A stretch of 64,000 bases of DNA from Aquilaria yunnanensis. Taxonomy: Eukaryota; Streptophyta; Magnoliopsida; Malvales; Thymelaeaceae. This document shows, piece after piece, positions 34,100-46,490 of this stretch; the stretch's first letter is position 1, and every line of letters begins with the position of its first letter. Location of the stretch: assembly GCA_039654915.1 (NCBI GenBank), contig CM077594.1:93696893-93760892 (forward strand). The letters run 5' to 3'. The translations under genes and the position numbers were made by a program. Under the pieces are notes generated by a model. That model worked only from the letters and a program-made list of their open reading frames with translations. It was not told the DNA's origin and made no database searches.

Positions 34100-36720
34100 A
34101 CCAAAGGGACCCTAATGATGAATTTGTAGCGGTATTTTTGGCGTAATGGCATGGTGGCTGCCTTATCTTGTGATCAAGCATTGGCAGATAGGGCCATCAT
34201 AGATGGTGATAGGAGGGCAGATGTCATGACCATTTTCACTCATCAATTACAAGCAAGGATCCACTTTTCTCTCCACCTGCTAATAGAGCAATTTTGCGAG
34301 CACTACCAGATGCTGCCAACGCAGCTAACTTTGAAGTCTTTTGTGCACATCAACAAGTTCATTCTCTACTACAAGATGGAAATGGTGGTCTCTTTGCTAG
34401 AAGTATTCCTCCAGTTTTACACGTTGGATTTCAAGATGACTCACTTTGCTTCCACATTGCATGACTCACTTTTTTTCCATATTGCCCCTGTTAATAGGGA
34501 AAGAAATAAGTCCTTTGCCTTCATATCTTGCAAAGATTAGTGGGCTGGCTGGAATGATCGCTGTTTCTTTACTTTGAAGGAGCCAGTGTGAGGCTTCCTT
34601 TACGAGTTCGCCGAGACCCCTTAGCAGGTCCTCGTTTATTGATTGCCAACATACGAGGGCTCTGAAGGCCACCGGGCCTACTTTGGGTTGGTTACTTGGT
34701 TGGAATTAGTGGTGGAGAACAATAATTTTTTGGACTTGTTCCTCATTTGCTATACAAAAATTAATGAAATGACACTCAGGTAGACGAGGATCAGCAGAGC
34801 CTACCTGAGTTATCTAAATGAGATGAGTCAATCCAACAAGGAGGAGGGTCAGGTCAAGAAGTTGGTGGAAGCTTTTGGGATCACCTTTTGAGCTTAGCGA
34901 GGCTTCCTGAACACCAAGAGTTGTGTTACATGTAGATACTCAATCTCCGTTAATTTTTGTGTGTTCAGCTAGTCCTGACCTCTTGTTTCTTCTTTTTCAA
35001 AATGAGTAGCTAGGCCAAGGAGTACATAAAGAGGCATAAGAGCATCACTGATGACTTGGTCAATGCTTAAAAATCCCCATCCTACTAGCTGATGCGAATC
35101 ATGCTTCTAGGTAGTCGAAAAGACTCCACAAACTCATTCTTCCCAACCAGCACTTCCTATTGTGGAGCTATCCAATTTTGCTCTAGAGACTTAATTGAAG
35201 AGTAAGAGATCACACTTCTTGGCCTTTAAGGAGGTCAATACCAGGCAAAGCGGGAGTGGCGGTAGGGCTTTTATAAACAACTTTTCTCTCCATGACACTA
35301 TTCTATTGACCTAGCGTCATTTTATGCTGATTGTGAGCCTTTTCCTCGAGCCCTTCCCACAAAGTGTTCAAAGACCCCCGATCCTACTTCCCCCTCCTGC
35401 AAATTATTTGATGACCCCTAATCCTACTTCCGCTCTGGACCCCAAATTCACTGGTGTTGTCCTAGAAGCAAAAGTCAACTAGGGAAGCACCACAAAAGCG
35501 AAAGGCAATGGCCTTTTCTCTTCCTCCTCATCCTGTCGTGATTCAAATAAGGGTTATTTTTGAAAGGGTGCCACCACTCACAGGGGTCCTTCTGAGATGG
35601 CTGTTAATGAGTGCCTCCAGCCCCGTAACTTAGTCTCTAAGTGTAGTCACGCTCAAAAGCACAACTTGGCATTGAAGGAGATTGTGCCGAATTAGGTTTT
35701 TGATGCTCTATAGGTAGTGGACATTAGTGAATTGATCATTAATGATTCAATAAACATTACTAATCATATCCTTGAGGGATTAAAGACCCTTTGGGATCGG
35801 CACCATCTTGATCATTTGCCGCAGGGGAACGACAACCAGTTAATGAGCATAGGGTGCAACCTACTCCACATAAATTCCCGGGTTCTTGAAAATGTTTTAT
35901 CCTTTTCTTGGTTCTAACTAGTTTGGTTTGGAAGGAGGCAATCATTTCCTATGGTATTGAAAAGTAGTGCGTAACTTAGGAGAAGGCCATGCAGTCCCTC
36001 TCTTTGAAAGTTGAAGGCCTGCGAACCACAAGGGAGTCTCTAAGGATGGAGCTGGAGAGCTAGCGCACTACCTGGAATACTTTGGTGAAGGACTTCCAAA
36101 TGATGAAAGAGGCCAATGAAAAGGTTGAAGGCCGCTCCTAAGAACTCAAGCAAGATTTAATGAGGGCGTCGAAGGCTTTCAAACCATCCATGGAGAAGAA
36201 GACCAAGTCCACCAAGGAAACTGAATAGTTGGCATCATTACTAAAAGTCATTAAGGACAAGATTGGTGATGTTGAAGAAATCCATAAGCGAATTTGCACC
36301 ATATGCTCATTAACTGGTTGCACCCTATGCTTATTAACCAGCTCTAGCTTAACCGCTTTTACAATGGCCCTCGTGAAGTAAACCATACGGGTTGGTTTTA
36401 TGGGGTGCGAGGACCATTCAATGTACCAAAGTCTCTAAGCCAAAGTAAATGCATGTGTGTGAGAACTCGGCTTGCACCTTAGGAAGGCAGAGAAGGGGCT
36501 AGGTAAGGATGTTTTCCTTGAGTTCAAGGAAGGCTTCCTTTCCTACTACTTCTAGGTAAAACGAGCCTGTTAGGAACTAGACCTTTTGTTTCCATCAACT
36601 TATAAGGATCTAGGTCCAGACTATGAAGCATGGACTAAAAAGGGGTAAACTGGTATTCCTACCTTCGATAAGGATGCGTCAGTGACGAACATTGATGAGT
36701 TTTTGTTCCAAAATGAATTT
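34100..36720 (+). pseudogene. decayed antisense ORF of the outer element (PF04195-like, with coiled coil)
   Basis: Read on the + strand, opposite to the element's gag-pol and next to its 3' LTR. The longest piece, 34151-34540, contains QLQARIHFSLHLLIEQFC followed by a YQMLPTQLTLKSFVHINKF block. These align with the corresponding part of the antisense protein in element A (KAGLRYPPPKMICEFC, then IAVNQLPPNSYCYF). Lys/Glu-rich coiled-coil-like sequence lies at about 35990-36360 (KVEGRS, ELKQDLMRASKAF). Many stops and shifts. The family is known in plant annotation as 'putative gypsy type transposon'; its function is not known. Confidence 0.75.
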
Positions 36721-37256
36721 TAATAACCTATGTTGCTTATCCCCTCTTGCATCTCCTTAAAGTCCTTCTGTCTGGAAGTCCTACCATTTTTTTTACATTT
36801 TATAATTTTATCTATCTTGTAATCATTTTCCAATTTAATAAATTATTAATTTCAATTAATGATTTTGATGCAATGATTTCATTTAAGTGTGTATTAATTT
36901 TTCTATTGCTTCAAATTTCCATGCATAGAAATAATTTTGTGGTAATCTTTTTTCTTTCTAAGCCAATTTTTTGTAGAGATCATTCAACCGCAACACTTCA
37001 ATTATTGACCCATTGTAAATAAATTGAAATTTTAGGTATTTCGGAAGGCTTTCGTAGATCATTTAGAGGAAAATGTTCTTGCTTATTTTGTGAAAGCCGT
37101 AAGTCATATGGGAATTGTGGTTTTATTTTGAAAGAAAGTACAATAAGATACATCTAGTAAAGTGAAATAACATCGTTAAGTAAAGAAAGGTAACAAATTA
37201 TCTCAATGACTATTTCTAGGCAACTTTTTTCCTTCATGACTTGATAACTTATAGAC

Positions 37257-37261
37257 TCTAT
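37257..37261. repeat. target-site duplication of element A, left copy
   Basis: TCTAT, repeated exactly at 47684-47688 after the right LTR. Confidence 0.95.
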
Positions 37262-38011
37262 TGATAGCCGAAGGGCTATCGCCTCTATCTGACCCGAACT
37301 CGGAGCGTCAGGAAACGCGAGAAAGCTATTAGCCCCCCCGAGGTACTAAACAGACCACCTTCGGAAACGGAGAATCAGCTATTGCAAGCCGAAGAGGATC
37401 TTCCCGAAGGCGAAACCTTGAATCAGGGAACTCCCCGAACTGCGGGCATATTTCCCGAAGGGGCATTGTCTGCACCAAAGGACGACCTCGGCCAGGGACC
37501 TCGGGAGTACGGTATGAGCATTTAAGGAGCCTCTGACATGCCGCCCACAGACGCTACATGTCACCTCAAACGGCGATTTGACACGCCGACGCCGTCCAGG
37601 TCTTGTCACGACCTGTCTTGGTCCGAGACTCAAGGAGCCTGCCACCGGCTACTTGTCCCCTACGCCCAGAAATTCAGATAACATCCGACCGAACACGTGT
37701 CGCGATCTGAACGGGCTGGACATTCCTATTAATACCAGGAAACAAACCCTGGCAAGGGGTTGGACTCCTCTCCCTTGAGAAAATATAGGCGAGCCCACTA
37801 AAAACTCTAGTCCTTCCCTCTTACCTTCTCAGGAAACTGACTTGGGCGTCGGAGGCTCCTCCCCGGAAAAGCACCTCGAGGACCTCCTAACCCCCTTTTC
37901 TGAGCTTTGCAGGCACTTTCCCCTGGGAAACTCCAGCACCAGACGCTCTCCTCCACAGGAAGTCCTCCCGGAAGTCACCATGCCTTCTAGTGAAGATGTC
38001 CCCGGACATCA
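37262..38011 (+). repeat. 5' LTR of element A
   Basis: 750 bp. It carries a CACGTG at 37694-37699. The TATA box position reads TATTAAT (37727-37733), where the 3' LTR has TATAAAT, so the promoter of this copy may be damaged. The last 32 bp contain the likely gag start codon (37980). Confidence 0.95.
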
Positions 38012-41000
38012 TTTGGCGCCGTCTGTGGGAAACCATCCTCGGGTCGCCGTCGTTGAGACTCGGCGTTCTAAGGACAAGGGACTCCCGAGGTCCCCGTCCG
38101 CGCCTGAAGTCCAATCGGCCACTGAGCAAGCCCCCCCAGGGACTTCCACGCCTGAGGAAGAGCGCCCTCTGGTCATAACCATGAGCTTCTTGCACGACTT
38201 TCAACGTTCTGTTGTAGCTGAAATGACACAACAGATAGACCGAAGGTGGCCGCAACAAGCTCAAGCCCAAAGGCCTCCTTCGCCAGCACACCCTCGGGAA
38301 AAAAGCGCCAAACCAACTCATCGTAGTTCGGGATCCGGAGACCCATGAGAGGAGTCTTCAATAGAAAACATGCCCCTCGGGGCACGACTCGCAGGACAAG
38401 CGGGGTCAAGGCGACCCAAAATCACACACAGGAGGAGCTAGTCGCCTGAGGCGAGCTCCTCGTTCCCTCAGCGCCGAACTCGCTCCCTAAAGAGTCACCG
38501 ACAATCCCCCCTGCCAGAAGAAGAACCTAGTGGCATGGCCCTTATGGAGAAAATATTCGCAAGGTTGGACAGGGTGGAGAAACAGTTGGCCCGTAAACCC
38601 GTCTGGGCTAGGCTGTCTGGGACCTTTTGTGGGGACGAGTCCCCATTCACCCAAGATGTCGTTGAGGCAGCCATGCCAGGTGATTTCAGAGTACCTCGGC
38701 TGGAAACTTATGATGGCCGTACTGATCCACAGGCCCATCTGACCAAGTACAGACGCAGCATGATGATGCACGGTGCCGACGATGCAACCTTGTGCAAATG
38801 CTTCGAGGTCACTCTCAGTGGGCCAGCAACAGCCTGGTATAATTCATTGGCCCTAGGAACCATCACCGAGTTCCATGAGTTGTCCACAGCCTTCACGCAG
38901 CAGTTTATCGGGAGTCGGCCGACGGCGAAGATGCCAGTTCAGATGTTCGACATAGCGCAAAGAATTGGGGAAACCATAAGCGACTATGTCGAAAGGTTCA
39001 ACAGGGAAGCTTTGAGCGTCCCAGACTTCCGGCCTGAAATACGCATCCTCGCCATGACACGGGGCCTTCGGAGGGACTCACAGCTGTTTTATGAGTTCTC
39101 TAAGGACCCCCCAGACACCCTCGGTGAATTTTACCGAAGGGCCGAACAGCACATGACTGCCGAAGAACTGAGAATGGGCGGACCGAAGTCCGATCACGCC
39201 CGGGCCGAAGGGTCCAGCCAGCAAAATCGGTATCCCACCGAACAGGTAGGCTGACCTCGAAGGACGCGAGGAAGGAAACTCCCAATTTTCACACCCCTGA
39301 ACACCACACAGACAAACATCCTCATGACGATGGAAAGGCAGGGGACGCAGGTTCAGCGGCCACGGGCCATGACCGCCGACAACAGAAAGAATATGAAGAA
39401 GTTCTGCTAGTTTCATCGTGACCACGGTCACGACACCGAAGACTGCTTCCAACTGAAGAAGTATATAGAGTCGCTGATAAAACAGGGCCAACTCCGGCGT
39501 TATCTGCGCATGCCTTCCCCGAAAGGAAGAAAATAGGAGGAAGGAAAGGCAGAAGACGAGGACTACGACTCCGACAGACGGAGAAACCGAAGTCCGAAAA
39601 GGCGCCCCCCACCTCCAGCAGGAATCATACAGACAATAACGACGGAACTCCCATCCTCGGAAAGAAAGAGGAAAGCTAGAGAAATAGCAGTCATGGAGTA
39701 TCAAAGTCCAACAAAAAAGCTGGCCCGAAAGGATGGTTCCGCCGTCATTTTTCCCCACGACGACCCATTGTTGATCATGGCGAGAATAGGAAACTGGGAC
39801 GTCAAAAGAGTGTTGCTCGATGACGGATCAAATGCCGACGTCCTGTTTTCACACTTACTGCCGAGGTTGGGTGTATCTAGGAGCGACCTCAAGCCCGTCA
39901 CCTCGCCTACCTTTGGGGTAGGTCCGGCTGAGCTGCCCGTCCTCGATTGGATCGATCTCCCGTTGATACTGAAAGGGGCTTCGGTGATGGGGACAGAAGA
40001 GTTGTACGCCTCCACAATGGCAAGGTTCATCGTTATGGATGTCCCTTCATCGTACAACGCTATCCTTGGAAGATAGACACAGGGAAACCTGCACATTCGC
40101 CCTGATGTCAAGTACTTAACCGTCACTTTCGCCGCCAAGGATGGAGATGCGGAAATCTTCATAGACCAAGGCGAAGTAAGGAAGGTGTTCGTCAAAACAC
40201 GAAAAGCTCCAACAAACAACTCTGCGCAAGCTGTGGAAGCAAAAGTACCAAAAAAGGGCGAGACAGAGAATCCCACGAAGGAGGAAACGGAAACAGTAGA
40301 ACTTGTCCCAGGTCAATCTACCCGAATAGGGAAGAGCTTAGCCGAAGGTGACAAGAAAAAACTTGTATCCTTTATACTGGAAAATAAAGATCTCTTTGCC
40401 TACTCACCGAAAGATATGCTAGGGGTGAACCCTAGCGTAATACAGCATAGCCTCAAAGTAAGTCCGGAAGCAAAGCCTGTCCGGCAAAAGAAACGAGGCT
40501 TCTCAGCCCATAAAAATAACTTCGTCAAAACCGAAGTCCAGCGCCTGTTAGACGCTGGTGTCATCAGGGAGGTCAAATACCCCGAATGGTTGAGCAACGT
40601 GGTTATTGCCACTAAAGAAGGAAGCAACAAACTCCGGATGTGCATCGACTTCAGAAACTTGCACGATGCTTGCCCAAAAGACTCATACCCTCTCCCTCCG
40701 GTAGACCAATTGGTAGACTCAACTACCGAATACGGGCTCCTAAGTTTCTTAGATGCCTTCAGCGGGTATCATCAAATAAAGATGGACCCCGAAGATGAAG
40801 AAAAAACCGCCTTCATCACCGAGGGGGGAACATACTGTTACGTCAGGATGCCCGTCGGGCTCAAAAACGCAGGAGCCACCTACCAAAGGTTGATGAACAA
40901 GGTCTTTAAAGACCAAATAGGGAGAAACATGGAAGTGTATGTCGACGACATGATAGTCAAAAGCAAGCTGCCTGACAAACACGTCATGGATCGCAAGGAG

Positions 41001-43477
41001 ACTTTTCACCAACTCAGAGCCTTCGGGATCCGTCTTAATCCCAAAAAATGCATCTTTGGCGTGACCTCGGGAAAATTCCTGGGGTACATGGTATCCGAAA
41101 GAGGCATTGATGCTAACCCAGAAAAAATCAAGGCCCTACTCGAGTTCCGAACTCCTGCCACAATAAAAGACGTGCAGAGACTCACTGGAAGAATAACCTC
41201 CCTCAGCAGGTTTATTTCCAGATACGGAGATCGGTGTTGGCCATTCTTCAAAGTCCTCACAAAGGCAACAAAAGAGGAGGACAACCTCGGAGGTGATGAC
41301 CATCCCTGGGGTGAAGATTGCCAAAAGGCCTGGGAAGAACTGAAAATCTACTTGGCCAGCCTGCCTACTCTGCGACAACCTCACGAAGGAGAGCCGCTCG
41401 TACTATACCTCGCCGTCACAGAAAAAGCTGTGAGTTCGGTCCTTATAAAAGAAGAGGGGCCAAAGCAATGGCCGGTCTATTATGTCAGCAAATCCCTCCA
41501 TGGCGCCGAAATCAGGTATCCTTTGTTGCAAAAAGCTATATATGCCTTGGTGCTGGCAGGAAGAAGACTACGACCATACTTTCAAGCTCACCCTATCATC
41601 GTCCGAAGTAGTTTACCACTTCGGGATGTGATGAGAAAGGTGGATCATTCTGGAAGGCTCTCCAAGTGATGTATAGAGCTTGGCGAACACGACATCGCAT
41701 ATGAACCTCGGAAAGCCATAAAAGCTCAAGCACTGGCAGACTTTATCGCCGAAGTGCCCACGACCGAGGACAGCCATCCGGATCCTGACGAAGGTGATCC
41801 TGAATGGACTTTGCATGTTGACGGAGCCTCGGGGTCCGAACACCAGGGAGTTGGCGTGATTATCAGAGGTCCCGAAGGCCTTGAAGTAATGAAGGCCATC
41901 AGGTTCAGCTTTAACGTCACCAACAATGTGGCTGAGTATGAAGCCCTCATAGCAGGATTACGCCTAGCCAAGAGAATTGGCGTGCGAAATCTAAAAGCAC
42001 ACAGCGATTCCCAGTTAGTAGTTCAGCAAACGGCAGGAGACTATGGGGCAAAGGACCCAACCTTGGCAAAATACCATGAACTGGTGGCAAAACTCATTCG
42101 GGGGTTTGATACCATGCGAATCGAAAACGTGCCTCGGTGTGATAATGCCGAGGCAGACTGCTTGGCAAAATCAAAAATATACACCGAGGTGCTGGGTCAC
42201 CCGAGCATCACAGTGCTGAGCATATCAACTTCGGGAAAAGGCTGGAAAGACCCGATAAAAAGATATCTCGAGGACAATACACTCCCCGAAGACCCCAGTG
42301 AAGCTGCCAAAATCCGAAGACGCTCTGGCCGATTCTTCCTAATTGGTGAAGAATTGTATCGGTAGGGATATGCAAACCCACTACAGAGGTGTGTCAGCGA
42401 AGAGGATACTAAAATGATCCTCGAAGAAGTACACGAAAGCGCTTGTGGTTTGCACATCGGAACCGACGCCCTTGCAGCAGTAATACTTCGCCAAGGATAC
42501 TTCTGGCCTACCCTGAGAAAGGAAGCAAGGCAGTTCGTCCAGAAATGCGGTAGTTGCCAGAGACACGCAAATATCCAGAGGGCACCCTCGAAATGGTGAC
42601 TTCGGCTGATTATCCCTGGCCCTTCGCAGCCTGGGGCATTGATCTCATTGGGCCGCTCCCATCAGCCCCTGGAGGCTTAAAATTCTGCGTTGTAGCAGTA
42701 GACTATTTCTCTAAATGGGTTGAAGCAGAACCACTAGCGACTATCTCGGCAAAAGAAGTGCAGAAGTTCGTGTGGAAGAACATCGTTTGCAGATTTGGCA
42801 TACCGAGGGTGCTAGTAGCTGACAATGGATCCCAGTTTATAGACAAAGGATTTCAGGAATTTATCAGCGACCTCGGAATAAAAATGCACTTCGCCCCAGT
42901 AGCTCACCCCCAAAGCAATGGGCAGGTAGAAGTATCTAATAGGACCATGAAAGATGGTCTGAAAAAGAGACTGGGGGAAGCAAAAGGGAAATGGCCAAGA
43001 GAACTCCAAAGCGTATTATAGAGCTACCGAACAACACCCCGAAGAGCCACAGGGGAAACGCCTTTTTCCCTAGTCTTCGGTACAGAGGCCATCATCCCAA
43101 TCGAGGTAGTACGACCATCAGTACGGGTGCAAGTATTTGATGAAAGTGGAAACGACCTTGGCCTAAGAACAAAGCTTGACCTTGTCGGCGAACACAGAGA
43201 AATAGCCGAGCTGAGAAAAAAAGCTTTTCAGCAAAGAGTGGCCGCGGCCATAAATTTACGAGCCAGGCCAAAAGGGATCAAGAAGGGAGACCTCGTTCTC
43301 CGAAAGACTGATTTCGCACCCCGAAGGCCATCCCACGGAGTACTTCGCGCGAATTGGGAAGGACTTTATCTGGTTCTTGCCGAAGTACGAAAAGGCGTGT
43401 ACAGACTTGGCGACGCCGATGGCATAGAATTAAAAAATACTTGGCATTCAGATGCCTTGAAAAAATTCTATGCTTAA
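37980..43477 (+). pseudogene. gag-pol polyprotein of element A, broken
   Basis: The frame starts at ATG 37980, inside the LTR, and stays in frame 0 through gag, protease, RT and RNase H to about 42590. There one frameshift moves it to the next frame until the stop at 43475-43477. Visible parts: gag core (retrotrans_gag type) 38535-39251; zinc-knuckle-like [12 protein letters not shown] at 39411-39446; protease with LLDDGSNADVLF at 39813-39848; RT with MEVYVDDMIVKS near 40929-40964; RNase H 41810-42160 with DGASGS and TNNVAEYEALIAG; integrase finger 42430-42560 and core 42600-43018 with D (GIDLIGPLP), D (ADNGSQF) and E (GQVEVSNR); integrase C-terminus to 43474. In-frame stops lie at 38346, 38439, 39252, 39408, 39534, 40074, 41667, 42363 and 43019. 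The protein would have copied and inserted the element. Confidence 0.93.
38012..38029 (+). other. primer-binding site of element A
   Basis: TTTGGCGCCGTCTGTGGG directly follows the LTR end ATCA. TGGCGCC is a tRNA 3'-end complement of the kind used by Tat-type elements; the exact tRNA was not determined. Element D has the same site with one change (TTTGGTGCC). Confidence 0.8.
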
Positions 43478-43845
43478 GGTTTCGTGGAAGAACTATGTTG
43501 TACAAATCTTCTAAGTGCAAAAGTTTCATAGAGAAATTTTTGAAGTACAAAAACCAGAATTCCGCGAAGGTGCTCGCTGAAAAAAGTGCAGATGATTTCC
43601 CGAAGTTCCTTGAGCAATCATGTTCGGGAAAAATGGGAAATAACGAGCCTCGCAAAGATACTCGCTATGACAAAGGCAGGTGCCATTTCCCGAAGTCTTT
43701 TGAGCGAACGTGTTCGGGACAAAGGGAAATGAAAAAACTGCAAAAAAGGCTTAGCCAAAAAAATCTTCATTAAAGATAGACCAGCTTACAAAGAAGAAGC
43801 ACAGAGAAAAAAGAATGAGAAAAAGGCGAAGGGCCCTAGAACAGC
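43478..43845. repeat. spacer between the convergent pol and antisense genes of element A, with an 87-bp direct repeat
   Basis: Two imperfect copies at about 43566-43650 and 43652-43740 share TTTCCCGAAGT, TTGAGC(A/G)A and TGTTCGGGA. Being between two converging genes, it is where their transcripts would end or overlap. Confidence 0.6.
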
Positions 43846-46128
43846 CTAAGGATTCTCGGCGTCCCGAGAGTTACCAGCCCCTGCATTCTTCTCCACCACC
43901 TTGGGCGCCGGGAGAGAAGAAGGTAGGCTCAGATGCTCGATCTTGGACCAGGACCACCGAGGCCCCTCAGGAATATTCAAAGCCTCCAAAAAAGAGAGGT
44001 CCAGATCTGGGAACCTCTGGAGGACTTGGTGCCGAGCGAGACAAAAGCCGTCCTGGAAGGCGACCTTGGTCATTTGGTCGGATTTGTCCTTCTCGACCTC
44101 AAGGTCCTCGAGCTCGTCCTTCAGATCCGTAACCTCCTTCTTTAGCGCCTTTATCCTCTTCTTCTTCTCAGGCTCCTTCTTCAAGGAATCGACCTCGGCG
44201 TGAAGCGCATTCTTCTCAATCAGCAACGTCGCCAGGAGTTCTTCAGACTCCGTTTTTTACTTTAGAAGCGCTTCGTTCGCCGAAAGCAGTCCCGCCACCT
44301 CGGCGCCGAGGTCGGAAATCTTCTTGGATGAGTCCCTCAAAATCTCCTCTTTTTCCGCCCGCAGGGCGGCAACCTCCTCCTCCGCAGCATCAGCCAGCTG
44401 CAGGTTCTTGACAGCCAGTTCCGAACACATGGCCTTCGATTTCTCTAGAGTCTCTAAGGTCGAGTTTCGGAACTGCGTCTGCCTGGCCACCCGAACTCTG
44501 AGGTAGCCAGCGTACGCCATCAGCTGCAAAAAGATGAAGGCAAGGTCAGTAAAAGCCAAACACTTAGAAAAAATTCTTCAAGGGCAAACCAGCATACCTG
44601 AGCAGTGTGCTCGGTAACCTTCTTCGCAAGGGTGTCATCGCCCGGATGAGCAGCCACAATAGCCCTGAAAGAGGCCTCAGTAAGCACCCCCTTCACGATC
44701 TCCTTAGCCATTTGGGGACAGTCTCCGGAGAACAAATTCATGTCCTCCGTGAACGTCCAAAAAGGCTCCTTCAGGATTTTCCCTTTCGGGACTTTGGCAT
44801 CACGGAGAGCTCACTTCTGGGCGTGTTCGGCCACCCAACTTGGAGTAAGAGACTTCTCTGCATGGCAAAACGAGCAGCTAGTGAGAACAAAAAGAACTCC
44901 GGAAAATAAAGGCATTACACTTCGGCGGAAAAAGCAAACCTGGCAGCACCTCGACGATGTCATCATCAAAAGCAGGGGCCTCCTCAATAGAGATATCCTT
45001 GCCCTTGCGTTTACGCCGCTCCTCGGTAGAAGGAGCCTCCAACACGGCATTCAAAAGAGCCTGCGACGGAGTGGGGCTCTGAGGAGGGACGTCGGCCGAA
45101 GAGACGTCGGCAGCAACCTCGGAAGGCGGAATGGCAGCGACCTCGGCCACCCCACTTTCCTCCTCAATACTTTCCAAAGGGGGAGGAAGAATAGTCTTCT
45201 TCGCCCGTTTGGCCGAAGGTCCAGCACCAGTGGTTTTACGCCTTCGGGAAGCCGCCTTCTTCGTCTGCTCGCCCTTCTCTACTTGGCCGGTGAAGAGGGA
45301 CTTGTAGAAGGCAGCAGTGCCGTTGCCCATCTCTGAGAAGGAAAGAAAGCATCAGCGTAAGTCTGAGACGAAAGGTATAACAACGGGAGTCAGAGATAAC
45401 TTACTGTTATAAAAAGTTTCATAAGAAACTTCCTCCCGAAGGAGCTGCACCAACCAGGAATCCTTCCCGGCGATAGAAGGAGCTGGCATCTTGAGGTCCG
45501 TCTTGTGCTCCTTCACTACCCCTAACTCCCGAAGAACCTCTTCGGTAATCAACCTCCAATTGATTGGGAAGGGGTAGAGAGAGCGCGAAGGGACCTCGGG
45601 ACCCCAGTCCGAGACAGCACGGATACGGCCGTCGAAGTCCTTAAAGATAGGAGCCAACTCCGGAGTTAGCAGTATCCTCGGATCCACGACGTCCATCTCC
45701 AGCTTTCCCTGAGCCGATTTGGTCGAAACATGCGACCAGGCCTCCTCCATCTTCAGAAAGAAAAATTTTTGTTGCCACCCTCGCCAGCTGTCCTTGGTGG
45801 CGAAGGTGAACGTATATTTCTTGCTCCCAGATCCCCGAGGTAGCATGAAGTAAAAGCCACCCTTCGGGACCACAAAGAGCTTGTAGTACTGCATAAAAAT
45901 AATAAAGTGGGGTTCTATCTCGAAGACGCCACACATGCAGATGAAGGCGTTAAAATAGCAGTACGAGTTCGGGGGAAGTTGATTTACGGCAATGCCATGA
46001 AATTGGCAGAACTCGCAAATCATCTTCGGAGGAGGGTATCGAAGTCCGGCCTTCAGTTGGGCTCAGAAAACGGTAACCTCATTACTACGGTTTGAAAAAC
46101 AAAACTGATCAGAACGAGGCAACCTCAT
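43846..46128 (-). pseudogene. antisense four-exon gene of element A (PF04195-like protein with coiled-coil tail)
   Basis: Read opposite to gag-pol. Exons: 46128-45405, 45332-44940, 44857-44598, 44523-43846. Introns of 72, 82 and 74 bp have GT...AG ends (ACAGTAAGT...CTTCTCAG; CCAGGTTTGC...CATGCAG; CTCAGGTATGC...TTTTGCAG), and the frame is kept across all three (phases 1, 1, 0). Exon 1 encodes a conserved block (KAGLRYPPPKMICEFC, EIEPHFIIFMQYY, WSHVSTKSAQGKL) like the 'putative gypsy type transposon' family. Exon 2 is low-complexity with Lys/Arg-rich stretches that could be nuclear signals. Exon 4 is a Lys/Glu-rich coiled coil. The predicted length is about 650 residues. Three stops interrupt it: TGA 46063-46065, TGA 44811-44813 and TAA 44257-44259. 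A TATA box lies upstream at 46491-46498. Its role in the element's life cycle is unknown. Confidence 0.85.
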
Positions 46129-46490
46129 AACGGCATACGAAGGAAGAAAGAACTTTTTCTTCCATCTTGCCAGTTTTTTGGGGGTGGTGCAGCAAGGATG
46201 AGATAAAAGAGGCTGCCAGCTCTCGGGAATATGCATATTTGCAGAAAAATGGGCTCAAAAAAAGGCAAGAAAACAAGTTCCGGAAAAACTCTGAAAATCA
46301 GAAGAGTCTGGAAAACAAAAACCCATCAAAAAACTTGCCAAAATCTGGGTTTGAAGTCGCGTGAAAGGTTGCCGGAAAAACTCTGATTAAAGCAGCTCCG
46401 CCGCAAAAAGCAAGAGAAAGCGCAAAAGCAGTGGCAAGCAGGGAAAAGAGCAGAAGCAAAAGCAAAAAGGGAACTTATGATGGAATGGGC

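Noticed and set aside
37887..38321. 144-codon minus-strand frame opposite the start of gag
   Set aside because: It is the shadow of the gag frame, whose peptide is shared with element D.
39078..40276. Large minus-strand frames (226 and 191 codons) opposite gag and protease
   Set aside because: Shadows of the gag-pol frame in GC-rich sequence; no domain.
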